Source: an uncultured Myxococcales bacterium (lineage in GTDB: Bacteria; Myxococcota_A; UBA9042; CAIXZC01). Taken from it: a DNA stretch of 64,000 nucleotides. The notes beneath the pieces are model-generated. The model saw only the letters and a list, made by a program, of their open reading frames with translations, did not search any database and was not told the DNA's origin. The stretch covers positions 1 through 64,000 of the forward strand of contig CAITUV010000078.1 of the NCBI GenBank assembly GCA_903895725.1. Reading direction: 5' to 3'. Position 1 is the first letter of the stretch. The number at the start of each line of letters is the position of its first letter. Below, piece after piece: positions 17,752 through 25,331 of this stretch. The translations under genes and the position numbers were made by a program.

Positions 17752-18048
17752 CCGGCACCTTTGCACCTTTGCGGACCTTCGCAGAGGGGGGGTACAAGGT
17801 TCCGACCGGCCTGGTTGCTGGTCCGGAAGCCTACCTTTGTACCTTTACTATGAAAACAAGAGGCTATTCGCTCAGTTTCTTTTCACTGCTCTGGGAGCCT
17901 GTCCTCGCCTGCCGCTTTCGTCTGTTTTTTTCCCCTTCGTTCTTGGCGTCCAAGGTACCAAGGTTCCCGGATATCCTTGTGATTTCAATGTGATAGACCT
18001 TTGTGGGCATCATTTCCAAGGTCTGCAAAGGTACCAAGGGGGGGCCAA
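17752..18048. repeat. Repeat-rich intergenic region, possible replication origin
   Basis: Just after the replication gene, this 297-base region holds many related short repeats on both strands: CACCTTTGCACCTTTGCG (from about 17757), GGTACAAGGTTCCGACCGG (17791), ACCTTTGTACCTTTAC (17833), CCAAGGTACCAAGGTTCCCGG (from 17950) and AAGGTCTGCAAAGGTACCAAGG (from 18018). The core is ACCTT/AAGGT. The middle is AT-richer than the surroundings. No convincing gene is present. Iteron-like repeats next to a primase or helicase gene suggest an origin, or binding sites for an element regulator. Confidence 0.5.
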
Positions 18049-18249
18049 ATGGAACGTCTAGACGAGACTCTGCGCCGCTATCGGAGCTGGGAAGAACAGA
18101 TGCTGGCCGCTCCGGCCGCCCCCCCTGGCCTGAAGTGCGACACGTGCGGCACCGCGCACCCGGTTCCGTTCCTGTTCGTGCTGGAGGGGGACCGCACAAC
18201 GTGCATCGCGTGCTGCCGTCAGGCGGCCCACGCCAGGAGGACTGCATGA
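18049..18249 (+). CDS. Zinc-ribbon miniprotein
   Basis: 66 residues from an ATG at 18049 with no strong ribosome site. The C-terminal half has two cysteine pairs, CDTC and CIAC (with an extra C), spaced by about 20 residues (LKCDTCGTAHPVP, then LEGDRTTCIACC), which suggests a zinc ribbon. The start of the recombinase overlaps the stop (ATGA at 18246-18249), so the two are likely translationally coupled. Confidence 0.6.
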   Translation: MERLDETLRRYRSWEEQMLAAPAAPPGLKCDTCGTAHPVPFLFVLEGDRTTCIACCRQAAHARRTA

Positions 18250-18899
18250 GCACCGTTCGGGCGGCACTGTACGCCAGGGTATCCACAAGCGACCAGTCCA
18301 CGGCGCTGCAGCTCGATGAACTGCGTCAACTGGCGGCTCAGCGGGGCTGGTTGGTCACCGAGTACTGCGACACAGGCTCGGGGCGACAGGGAGCATCGCT
18401 CCCCGAACGGGACAGGCTCATGGCCGATGCCCGGGCCGGCAGACTGCAGGTGGTCCTGGTCTGGCGGTTCGACAGGTTCGCACGGTCTACCCGAGATCTG
18501 GTGGATGCGCTGGAGAGCCTGCGGACCTGGGGCGTCGAATTCATTAGTTTACGGGAAGGGATTGATACATCCACGCCTACAGGGAAATTGGTATTTACCA
18601 TAATTGCTGCTTTAGCTGAGTTTGAACGCTGTTTGATAGTTGAACGGGTCAAGGCCGGCCTGGAAGCAGCCCGACGGCGAGGCGTGCGTGCCGGGCGACC
18701 ACGAGCTGTCGTGCCAGTCGCCAGGGCTCGGGAACTGATAGCCAACGGGATGTCGCTTCGGGCCTGCGCCCAGCGACTTGGGGTGGACCCGCACACGCTC
18801 CGGCGGTCGCTGAGGCGAAACCCCCTGCCAGAGACGACTCCGGAAGGCCGCATGGATGTTGGCTGCGACGACACCACCAACAAGGGGGGCACAAAGTGA
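18246..18899 (+). CDS. Serine recombinase (resolvase/invertase type)
   Basis: 217 residues. Its N-terminal resolvase domain has the catalytic serine in ALYARVSTSDQS, the arginine motif VWRFDRFARS, and TPTGKLVFTIIAALAEFER, a standard resolvase block. The C-terminus has an HTH (LRACAQRLGVDPHTLRRSLR). It is short, like small resolvases, and so may resolve or invert DNA and not drive large integration. The bases from about 18538 to 18655 are clearly AT-rich while the flanks are GC-rich, which suggests that a gene segment from another source was recombined in. The start codon overlaps the upstream stop. Confidence 0.9.
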   Translation: MSTVRAALYARVSTSDQSTALQLDELRQLAAQRGWLVTEYCDTGSGRQGASLPERDRLMADARAGRLQVVLVWRFDRFARSTRDLVDALESLRTWGVEFISLREGIDTSTPTGKLVFTIIAALAEFERCLIVERVKAGLEAARRRGVRAGRPRAVVPVARARELIANGMSLRACAQRLGVDPHTLRRSLRRNPLPETTPEGRMDVGCDDTTNKGGTK

Positions 18900-19000
18900 A
18901 GGTTCTGCACCACAGGTCGCAGGCCCGCGCACCTCCCCCCGCAAGCGAAAAGCCGGAGCGCAATTGTGCTGTGTGTGAATTCAACTATATGGAGAGAAAC

Positions 19001-19168
19001 ATGAAACTGAATTGGGACGATTACGAGATAGCGTTTGGCAGGCCATACGCCGAGCCGGACGACGTTCTGACAATGAACGGCAACAGGTTCCGGCTCGAGA
19101 ATGTCGGCCCGTACGGGGCGGAGTTCCTCGAACTCCTTGGAGAGCCTGAGGTGGACGAGGGCGAGTAG
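19001..19168 (+). CDS. Small acidic protein, paralog A
   Basis: 55 residues. The ATG at 19001 has GGAGAG 4 nt upstream and is preferred over a GTG at 18896, which would overlap the recombinase stop. It reads MKLNWDDYEIAFGRPYAEPD, then DVLTMNGNRFRLENVGPYGAEFLEL, with an acidic tail. It aligns with the next gene: F/YExxFGRxxxxPDDxLxxN, then V/EFxE. No known family. The two tandem genes suggest a small element-encoded protein pair, perhaps regulatory or inhibitory. Confidence 0.6.
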   Translation: MKLNWDDYEIAFGRPYAEPDDVLTMNGNRFRLENVGPYGAEFLELLGEPEVDEGE

Positions 19169-19261
19169 AACTGGGGCGCCGGCCCGCCCAGGCGCATTCG
19201 AGGAAAGTCGTGCACTGCTGACTGAACTGGTCTGAGGACCATTGAGATGGAGGAAGCAAAA

Positions 19262-19444
19262 ATGGACAAGAAAAAGATGTCGTTCAAAAACTTCGAGGAG
19301 CTGTTCGGCCGGGCGGCGGTCCAGCCGGATGACGCGCTGGTCGTCAATGATCAGGCGTACGTGGTCAACTCGGTCGACGCGGAGGGAGTGGAGTTCGCCG
19401 AGGTGCAGGACGACGACGGCGACGACGAAGGTGACGTGGAATGA
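19262..19444 (+). CDS. Small acidic protein, paralog B
   Basis: 60 residues. The start at 19262 is chosen because GGAGG (19249-19253) lies 8 nt upstream; an earlier ATG at 19247 would place the ribosome site inside the gene. The body (FEELFGRAAVQPDDALVVND) matches paralog A and the end is very acidic (QDDDGDDEGDVE). Strong negative charge suggests DNA-mimic or chaperone-like possibilities, but nothing proves either. A perfect hairpin lies just after the stop. Confidence 0.6.
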   Translation: MDKKKMSFKNFEELFGRAAVQPDDALVVNDQAYVVNSVDAEGVEFAEVQDDDGDDEGDVE

Positions 19445-19452
19445 CCACTAAC

Positions 19453-19484
19453 CCCGGGGGGCGGCGTGACCGCCGCCCCCCGGG
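19453..19484 (+). terminator. Perfect 14-bp hairpin after the acidic paralogs
   Basis: CCCGGGGGGCGGCG (19453-19466) and its exact reverse complement (19471-19484) flank a four-base loop (TGAC). It sits 8 nt after the stop of paralog B. There is no U-tract, so it is either a Rho-aided or processing-type terminator or an mRNA end protector. It also lies inside a weak open frame that I do not call a gene. Confidence 0.55.
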
Positions 19485-19560
19485 CCACTGGAGGGGCCAT
19501 GCTGAAACGGCCAGTCGACCCGAACGGAATCGGGGGTACAAGAAGGGGTGCCAACGCCAC

Positions 19561-19623
19561 TTATCCCGCAACCGTTATCCGCAACATCGCGGGCGGGCGC
19601 GTGCGTCGCATAATGCGCGCCCG
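19561..19623. promoter_or_regulatory. Direct repeats and 8-bp inverted repeat upstream of an HTH gene
   Basis: Two adjacent copies TTATCCCGCAAC (19561-19572) and TTATCCGCAAC (19576-19586) are followed by an inverted repeat, CGGGCGCG (19594-19601) against CGCGCCCG (19616-19623). TTATCCGCA differs by one base from the DnaA-box consensus, so these may be replication-related or regulator-binding sites. The block lies about 40 nt before the HTH gene at 19666. Confidence 0.35.
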
Positions 19624-19665
19624 TGGAGGCAATAATCATGCGAACGATTGATTGAAGGGGATGGA

Positions 19666-19956
19666 ATGACGACGCAGGACACCACGGACATTCTCACTCC
19701 GGCAGAAGCAGCCGCATGGCTGAAGCTCCCGGAGAAGACCGTCCTGGCACTGTGTCGTCAGGGTCGCATCCGTGGTGCCGTGAAGTTCGGGAAACGCTGG
19801 AGGCTCAGCCGGACCGCGCTGGAGGGGACCTTCCAAGACGCGTCCAAGGACGCGCCGCCGGTGCAGTGCAGCGCCCCGCCCCCTCGCCCCCCCAAGCCTC
19901 GCCGGTCCCGCGAGGCCGACAACCGGGCAGCCATCCTGCTCCAGCTTAGGTCATAA
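19666..19956 (+). CDS. Excisionase-like helix-turn-helix protein
   Basis: 96 residues. The start at 19666 is chosen because GAAGGGG lies about 5 nt upstream. ILTPAEAAAWLKLPEKTVLA, then LCRQGRIRGAVKFGKRWRLSRTALE, is the HTH_17/excisionase domain. A Pro-rich linker and a basic tail (PKPRRSREADNRA) follow. It is the gene just before the integrase, the usual position for an excision or directionality factor. Confidence 0.75.
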   Translation: MTTQDTTDILTPAEAAAWLKLPEKTVLALCRQGRIRGAVKFGKRWRLSRTALEGTFQDASKDAPPVQCSAPPPRPPKPRRSREADNRAAILLQLRS

Positions 19957-20129
19957 AATGAGGACTTATTCAGGAAACAAAAGGATATTCCTACGTGTAG
20001 GACCTACTGGGATTCCTGCGGGCCTTTCTGGTACACTGGGGGGTCCAGGGAGACTAGCCAAGCCAGCAATAATCAGGACCTTCGGGAGGCAGAGCGGTCT
20101 GCCCTGGCCACTACCCAGGGAGGCGTAAT
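19957..20129. promoter_or_regulatory. Intergenic region with a dyad before the integrase
   Basis: Contains TCCTAC-GT-GTAGGA (19989-20002), a two-fold symmetric element, in AT-richer sequence that ends in a GGGAGG ribosome site before the integrase start. It is a candidate integrase or excisionase arm site or an operator. No gene is visible. Confidence 0.35.
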
Positions 20130-21218
20130 ATGCCAGTGTATCAAAGAGGTAGAAGTAAGGACAAGTGGAGAGTGCGGCTCAGGCGGGATGGGCGCATCGT
20201 TGTCGACGAAACCGTCGCCGGAAGCCGCAAGGATGCCGAGGCGGTCGAGGCTCTGCGCAAGGTGGAGCTGGCGCAGGGGAGGCCGGTGCGGGAGGCGGTC
20301 ACGGCACCGAGGTTCAGGGATTTCATCCTGGAGACCTTCAAGCCGCACGCTCAGGCGCACCTGAAGCCGACCACCTGGAGCAAGCAGAGCTACATCCTGG
20401 CCGAGTTGATCTCGCACTTCGGCGACATCAAGCTCTCCGCCCTCAGCTTGGCAATGGTCGAGGCCTACATACGCAAGCGGCAGGCGGACGGCGTCGGCCC
20501 TGTTACAATCAACAACGAACTGCGCGTCTTGCACCGCGTCCTGGCCCACGCCGCGGAGCTGGGCCTGCCCGTTTCGATCCCAAAGTGGCGCAAGCTCAGG
20601 CAGCGTTCAAGCCGTGCAGTCACGCATTGGACCGAAGACGAAATCGGCCGCCTGCTGGCCGCCTGTGCGACCGAGGCACCGGACCTGCTGCCCATCCTTG
20701 TTTGCTTGGCAAACACGGGCATGCGGGTCGGCGAGGCGCTGGCCTTGACGTGGGAAGACGTCGACCTGGGCCGCGGGGTCATACGCGTGCAGTACCATCC
20801 CGAAGACGGCTGGTCCCCCAAAACCGACCGATGGCGCGAGGTCCCGGTCAACGACCACTTGATGCCGTTCTTGCTGCGCCCGCGGCGTTCGGACAAGTGG
20901 GTTTTCCCGTGCGCGTCGACCGGTGACCGCTGGTCGGAATGGCCGCAACGGAAGTTCGACAAGGTGCGCAAGGCCGCAGGCGTTTCGGGCGGGGTGCACC
21001 TCTTCAGGCACAGCTACGCGAGCCACTTCTTGCGGCAGGTCCCGGACTTGTTCCTGTTGGGAAAGGTGCTCGGGCATAGCCATACAAGAACCACCGCCTT
21101 GTATTCGCACCTGCTTCCCGATTCCATGGCCCGCGTGCGCGATGCCGTGGCGTTCGGGGCGGGCGTGTCCGCGGCCGAAGCCGAGGCCGCGGTGCGGTGG
21201 CGGGGGGTGCGCCCATGA
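20130..21218 (+). CDS. Tyrosine recombinase (phage-type integrase)
   Basis: 362 residues. The catalytic residues are visible: arginine in NTGMRVGEAL (about residue 199), HLFRHSYASH (H and R, about 290), and LGHSHTRTTALYSHL with the H and the nucleophile tyrosine (about 324). The N-terminal arm-binding and SAM-like core domains are also present (LKPTTWSKQSY, and VGPVTINNELRVLHRVL). It lies about 120 nt from the tRNA-Gly, transcribed toward it. It is the last gene of the element and most likely integrates it at that tRNA. Confidence 0.93.
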   Translation: MPVYQRGRSKDKWRVRLRRDGRIVVDETVAGSRKDAEAVEALRKVELAQGRPVREAVTAPRFRDFILETFKPHAQAHLKPTTWSKQSYILAELISHFGDIKLSALSLAMVEAYIRKRQADGVGPVTINNELRVLHRVLAHAAELGLPVSIPKWRKLRQRSSRAVTHWTEDEIGRLLAACATEAPDLLPILVCLANTGMRVGEALALTWEDVDLGRGVIRVQYHPEDGWSPKTDRWREVPVNDHLMPFLLRPRRSDKWVFPCASTGDRWSEWPQRKFDKVRKAAGVSGGVHLFRHSYASHFLRQVPDLFLLGKVLGHSHTRTTALYSHLLPDSMARVRDAVAFGAGVSAAEAEAAVRWRGVRP

Positions 21219-21340
21219 TGCGGGAGGCGGGCACGAAAGCCCCGCGTTCGGTACGGTCCACGGCGAAACCGTACCGGAAACCGTACCCACGGCACACCGG
21301 CGACCCGGCGGCAATTGCGGAACCCATTGAAATGATTCGG

Positions 21341-21413
<73 letters not shown>

Positions 21414-21567
21414 ACTTTCAACGACGCTAGGGTATTCGGCAGCGGCGGGCTTGTCAAGCGGAAACGCGGGCTGGATTTCCGTTGACGCGCGGGGCGGTGC
21501 GTGCTATCCCGGCGAGGCGTGCTGTGGGGCTGGAGGAAGGGCTCTGCGGCGTCCGAGGAATCCTCCC

Positions 21568-22542
21568 ATGACCTTGCGACAGACGAGCCGAATCCTGATT
21601 GCCCTGCTGGCTGCCGGCCTGCTGGTGTACCTGCTCCACCGGGTGGGGTTCGACACCATCGGACAGGCCTTCGGGCGGCTGGGGTGGCAGGGGGCGCTGG
21701 TCATTCTCGCTATGGGCCTTCTCGAGAACGCGTTCAACGCACTGGCACTGGTTCGTGCAGTCGGCGGGCGAGTCGGGTTCTTCAACGCCTTGTGCTACAA
21801 CGGTGCGGGCGCAATCATCAATTCGGTCATCCCGTGGGAGAGCGGCGAAATCGTCAAGGGGACACTGCTGCGGAGGCACCTGTCCGGGCAGGATGCCGTG
21901 TGCGGAACGGTGGTGTGGAACTACCTGCTCAAGTTGTCGACCCCGGTGGCGGGGCTGACGGCCAGCGTGATTGCGCTGGTGGTCGGGCACGAGCTGGCAC
22001 CTGCGCTGGCCTGGGCCGTGGTGGGGCTGTCGGTGCTCTCGTTTCTCCCCTACCTGGGCTTGAGGTACCTCCTGAACAAAGGGGTGGCGGGTGGCGTGAT
22101 CGGATTCCTCCGGCGGGTGCGGCTGATTCGCAAGGATCCGGCCGAGCTCCAGCGCTGGGCCACTGAGCTGGACGGCAAGCTCAAGGAGTTCCACCGGGAC
22201 CACCCTCGCGATTGGCTGGCCATGTTCCTGTTTCAGATTGGAGCCCGCACGACGGTCCTTGCCGGCTGGTTCGTCTCGTCCCGGCTGCTGGGGTATGAAT
22301 ATGAGTTCGGGACGTGTGCACTGGTGTTTTCCGGGTTCTCCATTGCCAGCTACGTGCTGATGGTGATTCCGGCCAAGATCGGAGTCAATGAGGGAACGGG
22401 CTACGCTCTGTTCGCTGCCTATGGGCTGGACGGGGGAGCGGGGCTCATCACCACGGTCGTGGGTCACTTGCGGGTCATCCTCACCAACGGCGTGGCTGCC
22501 TTGTTCGCGTTTGCCGGGTCGTCGAGGAAATCCGTCTTCTGA
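21568..22542 (+). CDS. UPF0104/LPG-synthase-TM family membrane protein
   Basis: 324 residues, several hydrophobic helices (LIALLAAGLLVYLL, LVILAMGLLENAF, VVGLSVLSFLPYL, FALFAFAG at the end), no extra catalytic domain. NSVIPWESGEIVKG, LLGYEYEFGTCALVFSGFSI and MVIPAKIGVNEG are typical of the lysylphosphatidylglycerol synthase TM/flippase-like family (AglD-like). Such proteins are proposed to move lipid-linked molecules; no substrate is known here. The start at 21568 has GAGGA upstream. It is 14 nt before the FkbM gene and probably co-transcribed with it. Confidence 0.8.
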   Translation: MTLRQTSRILIALLAAGLLVYLLHRVGFDTIGQAFGRLGWQGALVILAMGLLENAFNALALVRAVGGRVGFFNALCYNGAGAIINSVIPWESGEIVKGTLLRRHLSGQDAVCGTVVWNYLLKLSTPVAGLTASVIALVVGHELAPALAWAVVGLSVLSFLPYLGLRYLLNKGVAGGVIGFLRRVRLIRKDPAELQRWATELDGKLKEFHRDHPRDWLAMFLFQIGARTTVLAGWFVSSRLLGYEYEFGTCALVFSGFSIASYVLMVIPAKIGVNEGTGYALFAAYGLDGGAGLITTVVGHLRVILTNGVAALFAFAGSSRKSVF

Positions 22543-22556
22543 AGAGGTCGTCGCCG

Positions 22557-23462
22557 ATGGGAAATCGAGTGCACACGGTCATCCGTTCGCTCACGAAATA
22601 CCTTCCCTACATGGAGGTGGGCGGACGCATCCTCAACGACGATCTCAACATCGTGCTGGGCAGGCTCTTCTTCGACAAGGAGGAGCCGCACTGGATGGTG
22701 AGCGATGCGGAGAAGGGGCTTCCGGCCCTGGAGCTGAACGTCTCCACCCGCCTGCAGCGCAAGCTCTTCTACTTCCACAGGGCCTGGGGGCGGCACTGGC
22801 TCAACGGGCCCCTGGCGCGCCTGATGAAGTCCACGTTGGTCCCGGGCGAGACGTTCGTGGACATCGGGGCGAACCTGGGTATCTACAGCATGCACGCGGC
22901 GGGGCTGGTCGGCTCGGAGGGCTGCGTGATCGCGTTCGAGCCGGACCCCGAGATCTTCGAGTCGCTGCGCCGAAGCTCGGCCCTCAACGGCCCGGCCTCC
23001 ATCCGGTGCGAGAACCTGGCCCTGTCCGACCGGACATCGACCTGCACGTTCTACAGGAGCTGGCACGGCGGGGCCAATTCGCTGGTCCCCCAGGATGGAC
23101 GGTACAAGGGCTCCATCGAAGTCCCGGTGGAAACTTTCGACGAGTATGTGGCCCGCACCGGCACCGACGTAAGCCGGGTCCGGCTGATGAAGATCGACGT
23201 GGAAGGGGAAGAGGCCCGCACGGTGGCCGGAATGATCGGAGTGCTCCGGAAGGCCGCCTGGCCGGACCTCTGGATCGAGGTGCGAGGGCCGAAGGGCTCG
23301 ACCCGGGCGCCGGACACGTTTGCTGGGGTGCTCCAGACCCTTGCCCCCCTCGGATACGGTGCGTTCCGGTGGCTCGATGGTCGGATGGAGCCGGTGTCAA
23401 AGGCCGATGTCGTGTACCGGGAGGACATCCTCTTCTCCCACTCGACCCGGGCAAACGGGTAA
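22557..23462 (+). CDS. FkbM-family SAM-dependent methyltransferase
   Basis: 301 residues. FVDIGANLGIYSMHAAGLVG is SAM-binding motif I, followed by VIAFEPDPEIFESLRRS, and the family mark LMKIDVEGEEARTVAGM near residue 220. Members methylate sugars or other small groups in glycan or natural-product synthesis. The 60 or so N-terminal residues (YLPYMEVGGRIL) are extra and may help binding. The adjacent membrane protein suggests an envelope substrate, an inference. Confidence 0.87.
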   Translation: MGNRVHTVIRSLTKYLPYMEVGGRILNDDLNIVLGRLFFDKEEPHWMVSDAEKGLPALELNVSTRLQRKLFYFHRAWGRHWLNGPLARLMKSTLVPGETFVDIGANLGIYSMHAAGLVGSEGCVIAFEPDPEIFESLRRSSALNGPASIRCENLALSDRTSTCTFYRSWHGGANSLVPQDGRYKGSIEVPVETFDEYVARTGTDVSRVRLMKIDVEGEEARTVAGMIGVLRKAAWPDLWIEVRGPKGSTRAPDTFAGVLQTLAPLGYGAFRWLDGRMEPVSKADVVYREDILFSHSTRANG

Positions 23463-23503
23463 CCGTTCGGTCGGACGGCGGGTGAGACGGCCGTTCTTCT
23501 GCT

Positions 23504-23531
23504 TGACAGTTTGCCCGTCCCCCCTTATTTG
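23504..23531 (+). promoter_or_regulatory. Candidate sigma-70 promoter for the Gld-type operon
   Basis: TTGACA (23504-23509) is followed 16 bases later by TATTTG (23526-23531), a near-consensus -35 and -10 pair, about 105 bases before the ATP-binding protein start. A GC hairpin, GCCCGC (23595-23600) with GCGGGC (23612-23617) followed by TTT, lies between it and the ATG, and could be an attenuator or a leader structure. Confidence 0.5.
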
Positions 23532-23635
23532 AATCAGGCCCGCGGGAATATTCGCGACGGCCGCGTGTTGGAATCGCCCAATGTGACTTGAAGTGCCCGC
23601 TTCGCTATCGGGCGGGCTTTCATTGAGGGAGGACA

Positions 23636-24601
23636 ATGAGTCAAAGCGCTGCGACCCCGATGATTGAAGTCGCGGACCTCTGGAAGCGGTACGGCGAGAT
23701 CGAAGCGTTGAAGGGGATCTCGTTCTCCATCAACAAGGGAGAGATCGTCGGCTTCCTCGGCCCGAACGGTGCCGGAAAGAGCACCTGCCTGAAAATCATG
23801 ACCTGCTTCATACCGCCCACGTCGGGAAGCGTCCGTATCGGCGGCCTCGACGTCCAGGAGCACTCTCGGGCGGTGCGGAAGCGGTTCGGCTACCTGCCGG
23901 AAAGCGCCCCTCTCTACACCGACATGGTGGCATACGACTACCTGAAGTTCGTCGGTGCGCTGCGGGGAGTCACAGGGCGCAAGCTTGCCAAGCGCATTCC
24001 CGAAGTGGCTGAGAAGTGCGGGGTCACCGACGTGCTCGGCCAGGTGGTGGGAACCCTCTCCAAAGGGTACCGACAGCGAGTCTGTCTGGCACAGGCCCTG
24101 ATCCATGATCCGGAGATCCTGGTGCTGGACGAGCCGACCGTCGGGCTCGACCCGAACCAGGTGGTCGAGATCCGCACGCTCATCAAGGATTTGGGCCGTG
24201 AGCGGACGGTGATCCTGTCCACGCACATCCTGCCGGAAGTGCTGGTCACGTGCGACCGCGTCGTGATCATCCACCGGGGCAAGATCGTGGCCAACGGGAC
24301 TCCGCAGGAGCTCCAGGAAGCACAGGCATCGAACCCGCCCGTGGTGCTTCGCATCGGTGCCGACGGGCTTTCGTCGGAGGCGGTGCTGTCGACGCTTCGA
24401 GGGCAGCCGTGGGCAGGCAGCGCCCGGGTGCGTCCCGTCGGGCTTGCCGGCGAGATGGAGTTCGAGATCGCCAGCAAAGGGGCCGACGACGCCCGGGAGC
24501 GGACGATCAGCCTGGCACAGGCGCAGAAGTGGCGGCTCCTGGAGGTTCGCCGGGAGCTGCTGGATCTCGAAGGAATCTTCCGCAAGAGCACGCAGGAGTA
24601 G
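23636..24601 (+). CDS. ABC transporter ATP-binding protein, GldA-like
   Basis: 321 residues. Walker A GPNGAGKST about residue 42, signature LSKGYRQRVC, Walker B ILVLDEPTVGLD, then an H-loop STHILPEV. The C-terminal 90 residues are less conserved. The next genes are an ABC-2 permease and GldG-like proteins, so it is GldA-type. This ABC family is linked to gliding motility in Bacteroidetes, but similar sets occur in nongliding bacteria. GGGAGGAC precedes the ATG at good spacing. Confidence 0.87.
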   Translation: MSQSAATPMIEVADLWKRYGEIEALKGISFSINKGEIVGFLGPNGAGKSTCLKIMTCFIPPTSGSVRIGGLDVQEHSRAVRKRFGYLPESAPLYTDMVAYDYLKFVGALRGVTGRKLAKRIPEVAEKCGVTDVLGQVVGTLSKGYRQRVCLAQALIHDPEILVLDEPTVGLDPNQVVEIRTLIKDLGRERTVILSTHILPEVLVTCDRVVIIHRGKIVANGTPQELQEAQASNPPVVLRIGADGLSSEAVLSTLRGQPWAGSARVRPVGLAGEMEFEIASKGADDARERTISLAQAQKWRLLEVRRELLDLEGIFRKSTQE

Positions 24602-24604
24602 GCC

Positions 24605-25321
24605 ATGGGCAATATCTGGGTCATGGGAAAGAAGGAGTTCGCCTCCTATTTTGCGTCCCCCATCGCGTATGTGGCCATCGCGGTCTTCCTGGTGGTGGTG
24701 GGCCTCAAGTTCTTCATCGTCGATACCTTCTTCAAGACGGGAGAAGCAAGCCTCCGCTCGTTCTTCGAGCTGGTGCCTGCGTTCTTCGTGTTCTACCTGC
24801 CGGCCATCGCCATGAGGCTGGTGTCGGAGGAGAAGCGGCTGGGCACGTTCGAACTCCTCGCCACCCTGCCGGTATCCGATGCAGAGATCGTGCTGGGCAA
24901 GTTCACCGGTGCGCTCGGCTTCCTCAAGATCACGCTGCTGCTGACGCTGGTCTACCCGTTGATGCTGGGGTTGCTGGGGGCCCCGGACTGGGGTGCAATC
25001 ATCGGTGGCTACATCGGCCTGCTGCTCATCGGCTCGGCCTTCCTCGCCATCGGGCTCATGGCATCGACCTGGACACGGTCTCAGATCGTGGCCTACATCC
25101 TCGGGGCCGTGCTCTCGAGCCTCTTCTTCTTCATCGATCGGATCCTGGCTGCGTTCTTTGAGGAAGCCAAGAAGGTGGCGGAGTACTTCAGCTTCAGCTC
25201 CCATTTCTCCAACTTCACCCGGGGCGTCATCGATACGCGGGACCTCGTGTTCTTCGTCTCGATGATCGCCCTGTGCCTCGTGGTGGCGACGTTCTCCTTG
25301 AACCGCCGCCGCTGGAACTAG
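24605..25321 (+). CDS. ABC-2 membrane permease, GldF-like
   Basis: 238 residues with about six membrane segments. It opens MGNIWVMGKKEFASYFASPI and has RLVSEEKRLGTFELLATLPV, the common intracellular loop of ABC-2 permeases of the GldF/NosY type. It begins 3 nt after the ATP-binding protein and is followed at 25332 by the GldG-like gene, so the three are one transcript. Substrate unknown. Confidence 0.85.
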   Translation: MGNIWVMGKKEFASYFASPIAYVAIAVFLVVVGLKFFIVDTFFKTGEASLRSFFELVPAFFVFYLPAIAMRLVSEEKRLGTFELLATLPVSDAEIVLGKFTGALGFLKITLLLTLVYPLMLGLLGAPDWGAIIGGYIGLLLIGSAFLAIGLMASTWTRSQIVAYILGAVLSSLFFFIDRILAAFFEEAKKVAEYFSFSSHFSNFTRGVIDTRDLVFFVSMIALCLVVATFSLNRRRWN

Positions 25322-25331
25322 GAGGTGCACC

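Noticed and set aside
17769..17993. 74-codon frame in the repeat region
   Set aside because: It overlaps the repeats and reads as a hydrophobic, motif-free product; the region is better seen as an origin or control region.
19441..19635. Short plus-strand frame beginning at the stop of paralog B (ATGA overlap)
   Set aside because: It runs straight through a perfect 14-bp hairpin, and the product is low-complexity Arg/Pro/Gly.
23592..23620. Riboswitch-like structure before the ABC operon
   Set aside because: A simple GC hairpin and T-run is visible, but no known riboswitch core was recognised.
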